This document shows, one piece after another, positions 45,755 through 57,679 of a DNA stretch of 64,000 nucleotides. The stretch is from contig NZ_LVLC01000001.1 of the NCBI RefSeq assembly GCF_002092855.1, positions 682,001-746,000 of the forward strand, in the 5' to 3' direction. This DNA comes from Campylobacter concisus. Its GTDB lineage: Bacteria; Campylobacterota; Campylobacteria; Campylobacterales; Campylobacteraceae. A program made the position numbers and the translations under genes. The notes under the pieces are model-generated. The model had not been told where the DNA came from. It made no database searches and worked only from the letters and a program-made list of their open reading frames with translations. The number at the start of each line of letters is the position of its first letter. Within the stretch, counting starts at the first letter, position 1.

Positions 45755-46257
45755 TGCATCCTCTTCTCATAAAGCAGATAAAAATGCTCGTAGTGATCGG
45801 GTGTGTAGTAGATAAGCCCGTCGTTTGAGTATAAAATTCTCTCAGCACCGCGCCTGCCACCATTATAATTTACATCGCACTCAAACCACTTTCTACCATC
45901 AGCATCTGGCAGCCTCTTTTCTCTGTTTGAAAATCTATCTCCGCCGATACTTTTGCCACCACTTATCTGCCATAAATTTCCGCTTTTTGCATTCCAGCCA
46001 AGATCAAGTGCCTCTTTTTTGGTTATGAAATTCTTTGGTAGCTTGTTAAATTTATAGATATAAAGAGCGACCTCATCTTTTGAGGTGTACGAGCCATTTT
46101 CTGTAATGCTCTGGCTCTTTTGTCCCTCTTTGTTTAGTTGCTCAAGTAAAATTTGAGCGTTTTTGTTTGCCTCGCCGCCATCTTTTGAAAAAAATAAAGT
46201 ACCGATGATGATAGCAATGACAAAGGCAACTAAAGCTGGCAAAAGTCTTTTATTCAA
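45751..46257 (-). CDS. barnase-family ribonuclease with N-terminal membrane/signal segment
   Basis: 168 residues. TTG start with AAGGGCAAAA upstream. A hydrophobic segment (about 5-23) precedes a charged linker (24-55), then the ribonuclease domain. Catalytic residues by analogy with barnase: Glu126 in FECDVNY, Arg140 in RRGAERILYSNDG and His155 in TPDHYEHF; also IGGDRFSNREKRLP. The domain is complete, so it should be active. Either an exported toxin against competitors or a membrane-tethered nuclease. It lies 10 bases after upp, an insertion relative to the C. jejuni order. Confidence 0.93.
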   Translation of the reverse strand: MNKRLLPALVAFVIAIIIGTLFFSKDGGEANKNAQILLEQLNKEGQKSQSITENGSYTSKDEVALYIYKFNKLPKNFITKKEALDLGWNAKSGNLWQISGGKSIGGDRFSNREKRLPDADGRKWFECDVNYNGGRRGAERILYSNDGLIYYTPDHYEHFYLLYEKRMQ

Positions 46258-46266
46258 ATTTTGCCC

Positions 46267-46893
46267 TTAAAGCGTGTTAAAAACTCTATCGCCAGCATCA
46301 CCAAGACCTGGTACGATGTAGTTTTTCTCATTTAGTTTCTCATCGATCGATGCCGTATAGACCTCGACGTCTGGGTAAATTTCGCTAAATCTCTTTAGCC
46401 CCTCAGGTGCAGCGATGATAGAGATAAATTTGATCTCCTTAACGCCCTTTTCACGCAAGAATTTGACCGCATCTATCGCCGTGCCGCCAGTTGCAAACAT
46501 AGGATCGATGATGATCGCCATGCGCTCTTTTGCGTCTTTTGGAAGCTTTGCGTAGAAAAACTCAGCCTGAGCGGTCTCTTCGTTTCGCTGAAAACCCAAA
46601 AAGCCCACACTCGCATCTGGGATGATGGTAAAAACACTATCAAGCATACCAAGAGCAGCCCTTAAAATAGGACATATCATCACCTTTGTAGTAAGCCTTT
46701 TTGCATCTGCTACCGCAACTGGGGTTTGGACTTTGACATCTTTTACCTTTAAATTTCTAGTCGCCTCAAAGATCATAAGATAACTGATCTCATCAACTAG
46801 CATACGAAACTGAAAAGGTTGGGTGTTTTTATCACGTAGAATGGTTAATTTATGCTCGATCAGTGGGTGCGAGATGAGCTTTACGTTTTGCAT
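46267..46893 (-). CDS. upp: uracil phosphoribosyltransferase
   Basis: 208 residues; makes UMP from uracil and PRPP, pyrimidine salvage. Start MQNVKLISHPLIEHKLTILRD is typical (short: HPLIEHKLT), the PRPP-binding loop is IIDPMFATGGTAIDAVKFL and the uracil-binding end PGLGDAGDRVFNT. It heads the upp-barnase-barstar-mqnA run. The upstream 90 bases hold a terminator for the malic enzyme. Confidence 0.97.
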   Translation of the reverse strand: MQNVKLISHPLIEHKLTILRDKNTQPFQFRMLVDEISYLMIFEATRNLKVKDVKVQTPVAVADAKRLTTKVMICPILRAALGMLDSVFTIIPDASVGFLGFQRNEETAQAEFFYAKLPKDAKERMAIIIDPMFATGGTAIDAVKFLREKGVKEIKFISIIAAPEGLKRFSEIYPDVEVYTASIDEKLNEKNYIVPGLGDAGDRVFNTL

Positions 46894-46953
46894 TTTTTGT
46901 CCTTAAATTTACTGTTTTTACAAGGTTTGTCTTTTACAAAATGCCAAGAGAAG

Positions 46954-46980
46954 AATTTAGCCCATATTTGGGCTAAATTT
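46954..46980 (-). terminator. terminator after the malic enzyme gene
   Basis: Ten-bp stem AATTTAGCCC/GGGCTAAATT around ATATTT, two bases downstream of the malic enzyme stop codon. Confidence 0.65.
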
Positions 46981-46982
46981 GA

Positions 46983-48236
46983 TTAAAAACCTTTTGCAAG
47001 TTTGGCTTTATAAGCCTCAACATCAAAATCTTTTACTCTCGCTACGCCATCTTCAACAGCAGCTTTTGCAACTGCTGGAGCGACTGCTGTTAGCACACGT
47101 TTGTCAAATGGTTTTGGGATGATGTATTCTTTGCCAAATTTTAGCTCGCTAACGCCACTTGCTTTTAAAACTTCAGCTGGTACTGGCTCTTTTGCAAGCT
47201 GCGCAAGCGCTCTAGCTGCAGCCATTTTCATATTTTCAGTGATCTTTTTAGCTCTAACGTCAAGCGCGCCTCTAAAGATAAAAGGAAAACCTAAAACGTT
47301 ATTTACTTGGTTAGGATAGTCGCTTCTGCCTGTACCCATCATAACGTCACTTCTTACAGCCTCAACATCCTCTGGATAAATTTCAGGCACTGGGTTTGCC
47401 AAAGCAAAGATGATAGGTTCTTTATTCATTGACGCAACCATCTCTTTTGTAAGCACACCAGGCTTAGAAAGACCTAAAAACATATCAGCACCCCTCATCG
47501 CATCAGCCAAAGTTCTATCCTCAGTTTCAAGCGCAAACTCTATCTTTTCAGGCGTTAGGTCTGTTCTTTTTGAGTGAATGACACCTTTGCTATCTATCAT
47601 AACGATATGTTTTGCACCAAGCGCTTTATACATCTTCGCGCATGCAATGCCAGCTGCACCAGCGCCACTAACTACGATTTTTATCTTAGATATATCTTTG
47701 CCAGAAATTTCCATCGCATTTATCATACCAGCGCTTGTTATCATCGCTGTGCCGTGCTGATCGTCGTGCATTACAGGGATATCGACTGCTTCTTGAAGCT
47801 TTCTTTCTATCTCAAAGCACTTTGGAGCACGGATATCTTCTAAATTTATACCACCAAATGTCGGAGCTAGAGCCTTGCAAATCTCAACGATCTTATCAGG
47901 ATCGTGCTCATCTAGCTCGATGTCAAAGGCATCCACGTTTGCAAATTTTTTAAATAAGACTGACTTTCCTTCCATAACTGGCTTACCAGCGATCGCACCG
48001 ATATCGCCTAGGCCTAGTACAGCCGTGCCATCGGTGATGACAGCTACTAAATTTGCTTTATTTGTATATTTATAAGCTAGTTCATTATCAGCTTCTATCT
48101 CTTTACAAGGCTCAGCAACGCCTGGTGTATAGGCCATTGAAAGGTCTCTTGATGTCTCGCAAGGCGTCTTTACCTTTATCTCGATCTTACCGCCTATGTG
48201 GTAGTTTAGTGCTTCTTCTTTAGTTACATGTGTCAT
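46983..48236 (-). CDS. NAD(P)-dependent malic enzyme
   Basis: 417 residues; decarboxylates malate to pyruvate. Start [18 protein letters not shown], substrate-binding [11 protein letters not shown], catalytic Lys in the [23 protein letters not shown] region (short: [17 protein letters not shown]), metal ligands [11 protein letters not shown] motif GAGAAGIAC and ANPVPEI. Short form lacking the phosphotransacetylase-like C-terminal domain. It overlaps gltX by 4 bases. C. jejuni order upp-malic enzyme-gltX is kept. Confidence 0.95.
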   Translation of the reverse strand: MTHVTKEEALNYHIGGKIEIKVKTPCETSRDLSMAYTPGVAEPCKEIEADNELAYKYTNKANLVAVITDGTAVLGLGDIGAIAGKPVMEGKSVLFKKFANVDAFDIELDEHDPDKIVEICKALAPTFGGINLEDIRAPKCFEIERKLQEAVDIPVMHDDQHGTAMITSAGMINAMEISGKDISKIKIVVSGAGAAGIACAKMYKALGAKHIVMIDSKGVIHSKRTDLTPEKIEFALETEDRTLADAMRGADMFLGLSKPGVLTKEMVASMNKEPIIFALANPVPEIYPEDVEAVRSDVMMGTGRSDYPNQVNNVLGFPFIFRGALDVRAKKITENMKMAAARALAQLAKEPVPAEVLKASGVSELKFGKEYIIPKPFDKRVLTAVAPAVAKAAVEDGVARVKDFDVEAYKAKLAKGF

Positions 48237-49612
48237 TTCTCTTCCTTTAATAAATTTTGTATTCTATTTTTCGTCTCGCTACTGCCCACTACTTCAAGCA
48301 CTTCAAATATGCTTGGGCTAACACTTGAGCCAGTTAGCGCTATCCTTAGAGCCTGAGCTAGGTCTTTTAGCTTTAAGCCATTTTGCTCTAAAAATTTATT
48401 AGTTAGCTCCTCATAGCCCTTCACGTCGAGGTCACGGTCTAAAATTTGAGCGAATTTAGCCAAAATTTCTTTGCTATTTTCATTTATAAATTTAGCCCAA
48501 GCTTTCTCATCGTAGCTTTTTGGAGCGTTGATGATCGCGTTTGCGCTATTTGCCATTTCAATTAATGTCTTTGATCTCTCACGGAGCGAATTTAGCAGTA
48601 GCTCGCCCTTTACCAAAGCCTTAAAATCAACGCCAAACTCGAGCATATCGTGAGCTAGTCTCTCGTAAGGCAGGGTCTTAATGTAGTGAGAATTTAGCCA
48701 GTCAAGCTTTTGAGCGTTGTAAGTGCTTGAGCTTTTGTTGATATCGTTTGGATTGAAGTATTTAAGCATATCCTCAATAGTAAAAATCTCATCATCGCCG
48801 TGGCTCCAGCCAAGACGAACGAGAAAATTTAAGAGCGCTTCAGGCAGGTAGCCCATCTTTTTATACTCCATAACGTCAGTTGCGCCGTGTCTTTTGCTAA
48901 GCTTTTTACCATCCTCTCCGTTTATCATAGCGACGTGATAAAATTTTGGTACCTTAAAGCCAAGTGCCTCGTAAAGAACGATCTGTTTTGGAGTATTTGA
49001 GAGGTGATCGTCACCACGGATGACGTCTGTTACGCCCATTAGTGCGTCATCTATCACAACCGTGAAGTTATAAGTTGGTGTGCCGTCGCTTCTTGCGATG
49101 ATGAAGTCATCTAAGATATCTTCAACCTTAAATTTAACCTCGCCCTTTATGCCATCATGTATGACGATCTCGCCGCTAAGCGGGGCTTTTATACGGATGA
49201 CTGGCTCGATGCCAGCTGGAGGCGTGCCAGTAAAATCTCTATATCTATTATCATATTTTGGGCGCTCTTTTCTAGCCTCTTGGCTGGCTCTAAGCTCCTC
49301 AAGCTCATCCTTGCTCATATAGCATTTATATGCTTTGCCTTCTTCAAGTAATTTTTTAACATACTCTTTGTAAAGATCAAACCTCTTTGACTGATATGTC
49401 ACTTCGCCGTCGTGATCAAGCTTACACCAAGCAAATGCCTCTTTTATGGCTTGCGTGGCCTCTTCTGAGTTTCGTTTTAGGTCAGTATCTTCGATACGAA
49501 GTAAAAATTTTCCATTATTAGCTCTTGCATATAAATAATTATAAAGGGCTGTCCTAAGTCCGCCTATATGTAGGTATCCAGTAGGCGACGGAGCAAATCT
49601 AGTAACTATCAT
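48233..49612 (-). CDS. gltX: glutamyl-tRNA synthetase
   Basis: 459 residues from the ATG at [18 protein letters not shown]; a longer frame adds 34 residues with no homology and no better ribosome site. HIGH motif [14 protein letters not shown] for KMSKS, and [10 protein letters not shown]. Campylobacter and Helicobacter carry two GltX proteins, one of which can charge tRNA-Gln for later amidation; which one this is cannot be told here. It starts divergently from the SurA-like gene across 70 bases. Confidence 0.95.
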   Translation of the reverse strand: MIVTRFAPSPTGYLHIGGLRTALYNYLYARANNGKFLLRIEDTDLKRNSEEATQAIKEAFAWCKLDHDGEVTYQSKRFDLYKEYVKKLLEEGKAYKCYMSKDELEELRASQEARKERPKYDNRYRDFTGTPPAGIEPVIRIKAPLSGEIVIHDGIKGEVKFKVEDILDDFIIARSDGTPTYNFTVVIDDALMGVTDVIRGDDHLSNTPKQIVLYEALGFKVPKFYHVAMINGEDGKKLSKRHGATDVMEYKKMGYLPEALLNFLVRLGWSHGDDEIFTIEDMLKYFNPNDINKSSSTYNAQKLDWLNSHYIKTLPYERLAHDMLEFGVDFKALVKGELLLNSLRERSKTLIEMANSANAIINAPKSYDEKAWAKFINENSKEILAKFAQILDRDLDVKGYEELTNKFLEQNGLKLKDLAQALRIALTGSSVSPSIFEVLEVVGSSETKNRIQNLLKEEK

Positions 49613-49682
49613 TTTGTGCCTTATTTTTATGTTATAATTGCCCAAAATTATATTTACTAAATACTTAAATAAAGGTTTTATT

Positions 49683-50513
49683 ATGAAAAAATTGCTCTTT
49701 TTGGCTGCTGGCATGCTAAGTGCTTTAAATTTATATTCGGCTCAGATGATAAACGGTATCGCAGCTATTGTAGAGAACGAACCAATCACGCTTTATGAAG
49801 TTTATAGCTTGAAAGAACAGCTAAGAGCTAGCGAACAAGATGCTTTAAATTTACTCATAAGAGATAGGCTCGAAGATGCTCAGATAAAAAATTTAAACAT
49901 TAGTGTAACGCCATTTGAGCTAAACGATAGAATCGAATCGATCGCAAAGCAAAATGGCATGACAAATTCGCAGTTTAGAAGCTCTATCCAAGCTCAAGGC
50001 ATGGACTTTTTGGAGTTTAAAAACAACATAGAAAAAAAGATGCTTCAAGAAAAGCTTTATAAAAGCATCTTGGCTGAAGCTGGTAAAAATGTAAATGAGC
50101 AAAAAGCAAAGATGTATTTTGATGCTAATCCTGATAAATTTAAGGTCTTTAGCGCTGCTAAAGTGGTCCTTTATAAGGCAAAGAATCCAGAAGAGCTAGA
50201 AGCTCAAAAAACAAGTCCATCACTACTTAACAGCGTACGAACACAAGAGCTTAGCCTAGACTATCAGAGCATAGATCCAAGACTAGCTGCCATCATAGCT
50301 GGTACAAATAATGGAGAATTTACCCAAATACTACAAGGCGCTGATAGTTTTGATATGTTTTATGTAAAGGAAAAAATAGGCTCATACACTCCAAGCTTTG
50401 CAGACGTTAAGGATAATGTTATAAACGAGCTTTATCAAGGTGAGCAAGAAAAACTTATGGCTGATTATTTTGACAAACTCCGCGCAAAAGCAAAGATTCA
50501 AATTTTAAGATAA
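49683..50513 (+). CDS. SurA-like periplasmic chaperone/isomerase (Cj1289-like)
   Basis: 276 residues from ATG MKKLLFLAAGMLSA, with AAAGG upstream; earlier in-frame codons are rejected because the signal peptide begins here. Signal peptide, then a SurA N-domain-like block (INGIAAIVENEPITLYEV, SVTPFELNDRIESIAKQNGM) and a C-terminal parvulin-like or tail region ending FADVKDNVINELYQGEQ. Divergent from gltX exactly as in C. jejuni. Helps outer-membrane proteins fold. A hairpin follows at 50520-50541. Confidence 0.88.
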   Translation: MKKLLFLAAGMLSALNLYSAQMINGIAAIVENEPITLYEVYSLKEQLRASEQDALNLLIRDRLEDAQIKNLNISVTPFELNDRIESIAKQNGMTNSQFRSSIQAQGMDFLEFKNNIEKKMLQEKLYKSILAEAGKNVNEQKAKMYFDANPDKFKVFSAAKVVLYKAKNPEELEAQKTSPSLLNSVRTQELSLDYQSIDPRLAAIIAGTNNGEFTQILQGADSFDMFYVKEKIGSYTPSFADVKDNVINELYQGEQEKLMADYFDKLRAKAKIQILR

Positions 50514-50519
50514 CTTCTC

Positions 50520-50541
50520 TTAGCCGTCATTTGGCGGCTAA
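50520..50541 (+). terminator. hairpin after the SurA-like gene
   Basis: Ten-base stem TTAGCCGTCA/TGGCGGCTAA with one G-T pair and a tiny loop; no T run follows, so termination is uncertain. Confidence 0.45.
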
Positions 50542-50577
50542 ATCCTCTCAATAGAATTAAACTTTTTTCAATTTTAA

Positions 50578-51015
50578 CTCCCATAAATATACATTTTAGC
50601 TTTAGCATAAGCTACCTAAAAGCAACAAATCTTATCCCAAAAGCCATATTTGGTTAGATCTAGCCTAAGAGAACTCATCTCCTATCCGAACAAAAATGAG
50701 CAAAATGATAGTGAAATTTATAAAATTTTAGCCAGAGTTGGCCTTAACAAATTTAAAAATTTAGATGAAATTTTAGACTATCCTAAGATCATGAGTGAAG
50801 GCGAGGCTCAGAGGCTAAATTTTGCCAGAGTCTATCTTGCAAAGCCTAAATTTTTATTCTTAGACGAGGCAACCTCGGCACTTGATAATACTTCAGCAGC
50901 TAAAATTTTGAAAAATTTAAAGAGCGATTTTAAGGAACTTGGCGTGATGATGATCACACATCAACGTGAGCTTTTTGAACTTTTTGATGAGGTGATAGAT
51001 ATAAAAAGTGAGTAA
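50578..51015 (+). pseudogene. remnant of an SbmA/YddA-type ABC transporter (ATPase end only)
   Basis: Only the C-terminal ~130 residues of a half-transporter survive. From an in-frame stop at 50575 the reading frame gives LIPKPYLVRSSLRELISYPN, as in the Q-loop region of YddA/BacA-type ATPases, then signature MSEGEAQRLNFAR (Ser-Glu-Gly-Glu instead of SGGE), Walker B KFLFLDEATSALD and an H-loop THQ. Walker A and the membrane domain are missing. A frame from the TTG at 50650 would give 121 residues that cannot work as an ATPase. A clean terminator follows. Confidence 0.8.
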
Positions 51016-51041
51016 ATTTGACTGCAAAGGCAGCCAAATTT
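51014..51041. terminator. bidirectional terminator between the ABC remnant and fdhT
   Basis: Twelve-base arms AAATTTGACTGC/GCAGCCAAATTT with one mismatch and a 4-base AAAG loop, between two convergent ends and flanked by A/T runs on both sides. Confidence 0.7.
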
Positions 51042-51044
51042 ATA

Positions 51045-52103
51045 TTATGCTTTTTTAGTAAAAACTCCGACATAAATAGCATAGATAAAGCCGATCGCTA
51101 CGGCATATGGAGCGTAAGGAGTGATGCCAGCTCCAGAGCTTGCAAGTATGAAGTTATGGCTTATCGCAGCGCCTGCCCCCATGCCTAAAACAAATACAGC
51201 TGAGCTTAAATTTCCAGCTCCCATTTGCACTAAATGTTTGCCTGGGCAGCCATAACTTAGACTAAAGCAAAGACCAGCCAAGCTCATGCCAAGGAAATTC
51301 CAAAGGACGTCATTATGAGCGATAGGTTGAGCCTCAAAGCCAAATTTATATTGTCCAAGAGCTAAATTTGTGATACTTGCAAAAACGATGATAGATACAA
51401 TGCCATAAAACATTGAAAGATCGCGCTCAAAAACTTTACTAATCGCTCCAACTGAGCAAAATTTACTTCTTTGCATAAAAATGCCAATAACAATGGCACA
51501 AATAAGTGAGATAAAGATATTTGCATGCTGTGAACCTGGGCCTTTTTCTGAGCTAAATAATGCACCATTATCGCCAAGTTTTAAACCAAAGACAAGGGCT
51601 ATTAAAAGCAAAATAGCAATGATTAATGGCAAAAACGCAACTGGTTTTGTTGTGACATCATTTTCAGGTATGACGTAACCATTTTTCTTGAAAAATCGTC
51701 CAACAAAAACGCCAGCAAATAGACCGACAAGACCAGCAATAGCAGTCATATCTCCGCCGCCAAGGCGCAAAAACGCTCTCCATGGACAACCCAAAAAGAT
51801 AAGACAACCAATCATAGCAAACACGCCTAAGAAAAATCTAGAAAAAGCCGCACTGCCAGATACTGGAGTAAAATTTCTGCTCCAAAGCATGCTTGCTAAA
51901 AAGCCTCCGATGATAAGCCCTAAAATTTCAGGCCTTAGATACTGTACCACTTTGGCTTGATGAAAGCCAAAAGCACCTACGCTATCTCTTAAAAAGCAAG
52001 CCGCGCAAACACCCATATTTGCTGGGTTACCAAAATAAACAAGCACTGGGCCAAGAATGCCAAGGCTTGCACCTGCAATGATGTAAAGCACTGTTTTATT
52101 CAT
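51045..52103 (-). CDS. fdhT: YedE/FdhT-family selenium-linked membrane protein
   Basis: 352 residues, nine to ten hydrophobic helices in two YeeE/YedE (DUF395) repeats. The paired motif GCPWRAFLRLGGGD (residues about 106-119) and YGCPGKHLVQMGAGN (about 290-304) carry the conserved Cys typical of sulfur/selenium carriers; the N-terminus NPANMGVCAACFLRDSVG also has Cys pairs. In C. jejuni FdhT (Cj1500) with the TusA-like FdhU is needed for active formate dehydrogenase, probably by supplying selenium. No fdhU is seen beside it here. Divergent from moeA. Confidence 0.8.
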   Translation of the reverse strand: MNKTVLYIIAGASLGILGPVLVYFGNPANMGVCAACFLRDSVGAFGFHQAKVVQYLRPEILGLIIGGFLASMLWSRNFTPVSGSAAFSRFFLGVFAMIGCLIFLGCPWRAFLRLGGGDMTAIAGLVGLFAGVFVGRFFKKNGYVIPENDVTTKPVAFLPLIIAILLLIALVFGLKLGDNGALFSSEKGPGSQHANIFISLICAIVIGIFMQRSKFCSVGAISKVFERDLSMFYGIVSIIVFASITNLALGQYKFGFEAQPIAHNDVLWNFLGMSLAGLCFSLSYGCPGKHLVQMGAGNLSSAVFVLGMGAGAAISHNFILASSGAGITPYAPYAVAIGFIYAIYVGVFTKKA

Positions 52104-52238
52104 GAATATTCCTGTGTATAGGGTAAAATCAAACTGATTTCTTAAACGACATTTTAATAATCATTAAATAAAACAAAGATTAATTTTTTTAAGAGCAAAG
52201 TAGATAAAATATGCAAAAATTTCATAAAAGGGATAAAA

Positions 52239-53438
52239 ATGAAAGATTTTATGAGTTACGCAGATAGCCTAAAAATTTTAAAAGATACAATAAATGCATG
52301 GGAAAAGGTCGAAAAAGTAGCCATCACGGACGCACTTGATAGAAATATCGCCTACGATGTGACAGCCGCCGAAAATTACCCAGCAAAGCCAGTTTCAGCA
52401 ATGGACGGATACGCTTTTGCCTTTAAAGATGGCCTAAGCGAGCTTGAGCTCATCACAGACCTGCCTGCTGGAAGCGACAAAGGACTAGTCATAGAGGGTA
52501 GTAAATGTGTAAAAACTTTCACTGGCTCACTAATGAGCGAAGGCACTGACACACTTGTGCCGGTAGAAAATGTCGAGGTTGTCGGATCAAAAATACTCAT
52601 TAAAAAAAGCGTGCCAAAGGGTTTTGCCGTGCGCGAAGTAGGAGAAAGCTACAAAAAAGGTGAAATTTTGATCAAAAAAGGCACACGTCTAAGCTACGCT
52701 GAAATCGCACTTCTAGCAGAGCTTGGCCACTTTCACATAAGCGTCTTTATCCGTCCAAGAGTTGCGATACTAGCGACTGGCAGCGAGATAAAAGACCTTG
52801 GCGAGCCATTAGAAAATCCAGCGCAAATTCACAGCTCAAATCACGTAGGCATCGCTATGCAGATACGCAAAATGGGTGCAGAGCCGGTCCTTTGCGAGAT
52901 CGTAAGAGATAAGGCCGAGCTTGTCGAAAAAGCGATCATAAACGCACTAAAATCAGCTGATATATTAGTGACGACTGGTGGCATAAGCATGGGTGATTAC
53001 GACTTTGTAAAAGGCGCTTTAAATGAAAATTTTAGTCTTATCATCGAAGGTGCTGCCATAAAACCGGGCCGTCACATCAGAGTGGCAAAGTCAGGCGATA
53101 AATATATCTTTGCACTGCCAGGATTTCCGTACTCGGCAATGGTTATGTGTGTGCTTTACGTAAGGGTCTTAATAAATGCGTGGTTTGGTCAAGAAGAGCC
53201 AAAGATCACGGCAATAATGGACGAAGACTATAAAAAGCGTTCACCATTTTTAGAATTTACGGCTGTAAATTTAGAAAATCGTGAAGGAAAAAATTTTGTA
53301 AATCTAAATGGCAAAAAGCTTGGCAGTTCAGCAATCGTAAATAATTTAACAAACAAAGCTGCACTTTTAATGATCCCAATGGATAAAGAAATTCTTAAAA
53401 AAGGCGAGATAGTAGAAGTCTTGATGATGCCTTACTAA
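52239..53438 (+). CDS. moeA: molybdopterin molybdenumtransferase MoeA
   Basis: 399 residues; inserts Mo (or W) into adenylated molybdopterin. AAAAGGGATAAAA precedes the ATG. Signature AMDGYAF (in VSAMDGYAF), SDIAGSxxxxE-like parts, MoCF-binding TTGGISMGDYDF and PGFPYSAMVMC in the last third. Full length. Works for the formate dehydrogenase in the window and other molybdoenzymes; the TerC gene follows after 17 bases. Confidence 0.95.
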   Translation: MKDFMSYADSLKILKDTINAWEKVEKVAITDALDRNIAYDVTAAENYPAKPVSAMDGYAFAFKDGLSELELITDLPAGSDKGLVIEGSKCVKTFTGSLMSEGTDTLVPVENVEVVGSKILIKKSVPKGFAVREVGESYKKGEILIKKGTRLSYAEIALLAELGHFHISVFIRPRVAILATGSEIKDLGEPLENPAQIHSSNHVGIAMQIRKMGAEPVLCEIVRDKAELVEKAIINALKSADILVTTGGISMGDYDFVKGALNENFSLIIEGAAIKPGRHIRVAKSGDKYIFALPGFPYSAMVMCVLYVRVLINAWFGQEEPKITAIMDEDYKKRSPFLEFTAVNLENREGKNFVNLNGKKLGSSAIVNNLTNKAALLMIPMDKEILKKGEIVEVLMMPY

Positions 53439-53455
53439 AATTTTAAGGATAAAAG

Positions 53456-54457
53456 TTGAACACGTCAGAAATTCAAACAATTATAGTTTTTCTGCTAATG
53501 ACATCACTTGCCTTTGGAATAGATCTTTTTGCTCATAAGCATGATGAGAAAATTTCACTAAAACAAGCCGGTATTTGGTCTATCTTTTGGATAGGAGTTT
53601 CGGTACTTTTTGGCATATATTTATATTTTGAGCGAGGCAGCGAAATAGCAAGTCTTTATTTTGCAGGATATGCGCTAGAAAAGTCGCTCTCAGTAGATAA
53701 TCTTTTTGTGATGATGGCGATTTTTTCATGGTTTAAGATACCTGAAATTTATCGCCACAGAGTGCTTTATTTTGGCGTTATAGGAGCTATGATATTTAGG
53801 CTCATCTTTGTAGCCGTAGGTACGATGCTTTTTGCTATCTCACCTTGGATGGAGCTAATATTTGCGGCAATAGTCGCATATAGTGCCGTAATGATGATAA
53901 AAAAAGATAACTGTGATGAAGATATAAAAGATTATTCAAACCACATAGCTTATAGGGCAGTTTATCGCTTTTTTCCGGTTTTGCCACAGCTTTTTGGACA
54001 TAGTTTTTTTGTTAAATTTAGCGAAATTTCTAAACAAATTTCAGATAGTCAAAAAACTACTCTTAACGATCAAATTTTAAGGCTAAAAGCCACTTGGATA
54101 GCAACACCGTTATTCTTGTGTCTTTGCGTGATTGAGCTAAGCGATGTGATATTTGCTTTTGATAGCGTTCCAGCTGTCATTGCTGTGAGCAAAGATCTTG
54201 TGATTGTTTATTCAGCGATGATATTTGCGATACTTGGGCTAAGAACGCTTTATTTTGTGCTTGAAGCACTCAAAAATTTTTTAAAATATTTAGAAATTTC
54301 TGTGATCGTACTTTTATTTTTTATCGCAGTAAAGCTAGCCGTAAATGCGACTGCTCATATCTTTCATCATGGTTTTGAAATTTCTGCACAAATTAGCCTT
54401 TTTATCATTCTAGCCATTCTTGGAGTTGGGGTCGTAGTAGGTTTGGTTAAAAAATAA
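53456..54457 (+). CDS. TerC-family membrane protein
   Basis: 333 residues, eight to nine TM helices, with the hallmark acidic motifs in helices: SLAFGIDLFAHKHDEKISLKQA (short: GIDLFAHKHDE) near the start, SLSVDNLFVMMAIFSWFKIP and VIELSDVIFAFDSVPAVIAVSKD (short: ELSDVIFAFDSVPA). TTG start with AAGGATAAAAG upstream. TerC/Alx proteins export Mn(II) or act in metal loading of secreted proteins; the substrate here is not known. It may be co-transcribed with moeA. Confidence 0.9.
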   Translation: MNTSEIQTIIVFLLMTSLAFGIDLFAHKHDEKISLKQAGIWSIFWIGVSVLFGIYLYFERGSEIASLYFAGYALEKSLSVDNLFVMMAIFSWFKIPEIYRHRVLYFGVIGAMIFRLIFVAVGTMLFAISPWMELIFAAIVAYSAVMMIKKDNCDEDIKDYSNHIAYRAVYRFFPVLPQLFGHSFFVKFSEISKQISDSQKTTLNDQILRLKATWIATPLFLCLCVIELSDVIFAFDSVPAVIAVSKDLVIVYSAMIFAILGLRTLYFVLEALKNFLKYLEISVIVLLFFIAVKLAVNATAHIFHHGFEISAQISLFIILAILGVGVVVGLVKK

Positions 54458-54577
54458 CTACCACAAAAGTATACAAGCTAAAGTTAGGTGAGCTTAAAAT
54501 TAAAAATTTATAAGCAGGTGCTTTATATTTTGGTGTCTAAATTCTTTAAAATTTTACTTGCTTGTGTAAAAGATTGA

Positions 54578-55140
54578 TTACTGTATATTTATGCTACCGG
54601 CTGGAGTTGGCATATCACCTTTTTCATCAGCAAATGGTGGCCCTTTTTGAAGCAAAGTGGTGATCTCGGATGCCACTTTTGGATCCATTTTCGCCATGAT
54701 GGTTGATATCTTTTTAGCATCAAGAGCATAAAGTATGGTGGCTGCGTTTGATCTAGGCATTTTAGAGAGCACCTCAGCTGCCGCGCCATCTTTCATCTTA
54801 GAATACGACTCATTGACTTTATCACTAGTCATTGTGCGAAGCTCTTTTAAAATTTTCTCATTTTTGGCGACCACTTCATCGATCTCTTTACGTTTTTGCT
54901 CGATTACTTTCATTGTCGCATTTAGATCAGCTTCTTTTTTGGCAAGCTTTTTATTATTTTCTTCATAGGCTGCTGCTGAGCTTGCGCGAAATACCTCTAA
55001 AGCTTGGCGCTGTTCATCTATAATCTCAAGTTCCTTTGAAATTTCTTCTTTTCTAGCTTCGAAAATTTGCGTACAATCAACTGGTACCTCAAAACAAAAT
55101 GCAAAATTTAAAATAGTTAAGAGTAATAAAACCGCTCTCA

Positions 55141-55144
<4 letters not shown>
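54578..55144 (-). CDS. MotE-like flagellar motor protein (Cj1496c/HP0257-like)
   Basis: 188 residues: signal peptide (VLLLLTILNFAFC), a long charged coiled coil (about 25-115) and a C-terminal MgtE-N-like domain with VLSKMPRSNAATILYALDAKKIS and ASEITTLLQKG. This layout is MotE, a periplasmic chaperone of MotC in alphaproteobacteria; the epsilonproteobacterial homologue has been linked to the extra E-ring/cage of the motor (FlgY). The name is by domain order and by place beside the FliJ-like and purA genes. It overlaps the FliJ-like gene by 4 bases. Confidence 0.8.
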
Positions 55145-57678
<2,534 letters not shown>

Positions 57679-57679
<1 letters not shown>

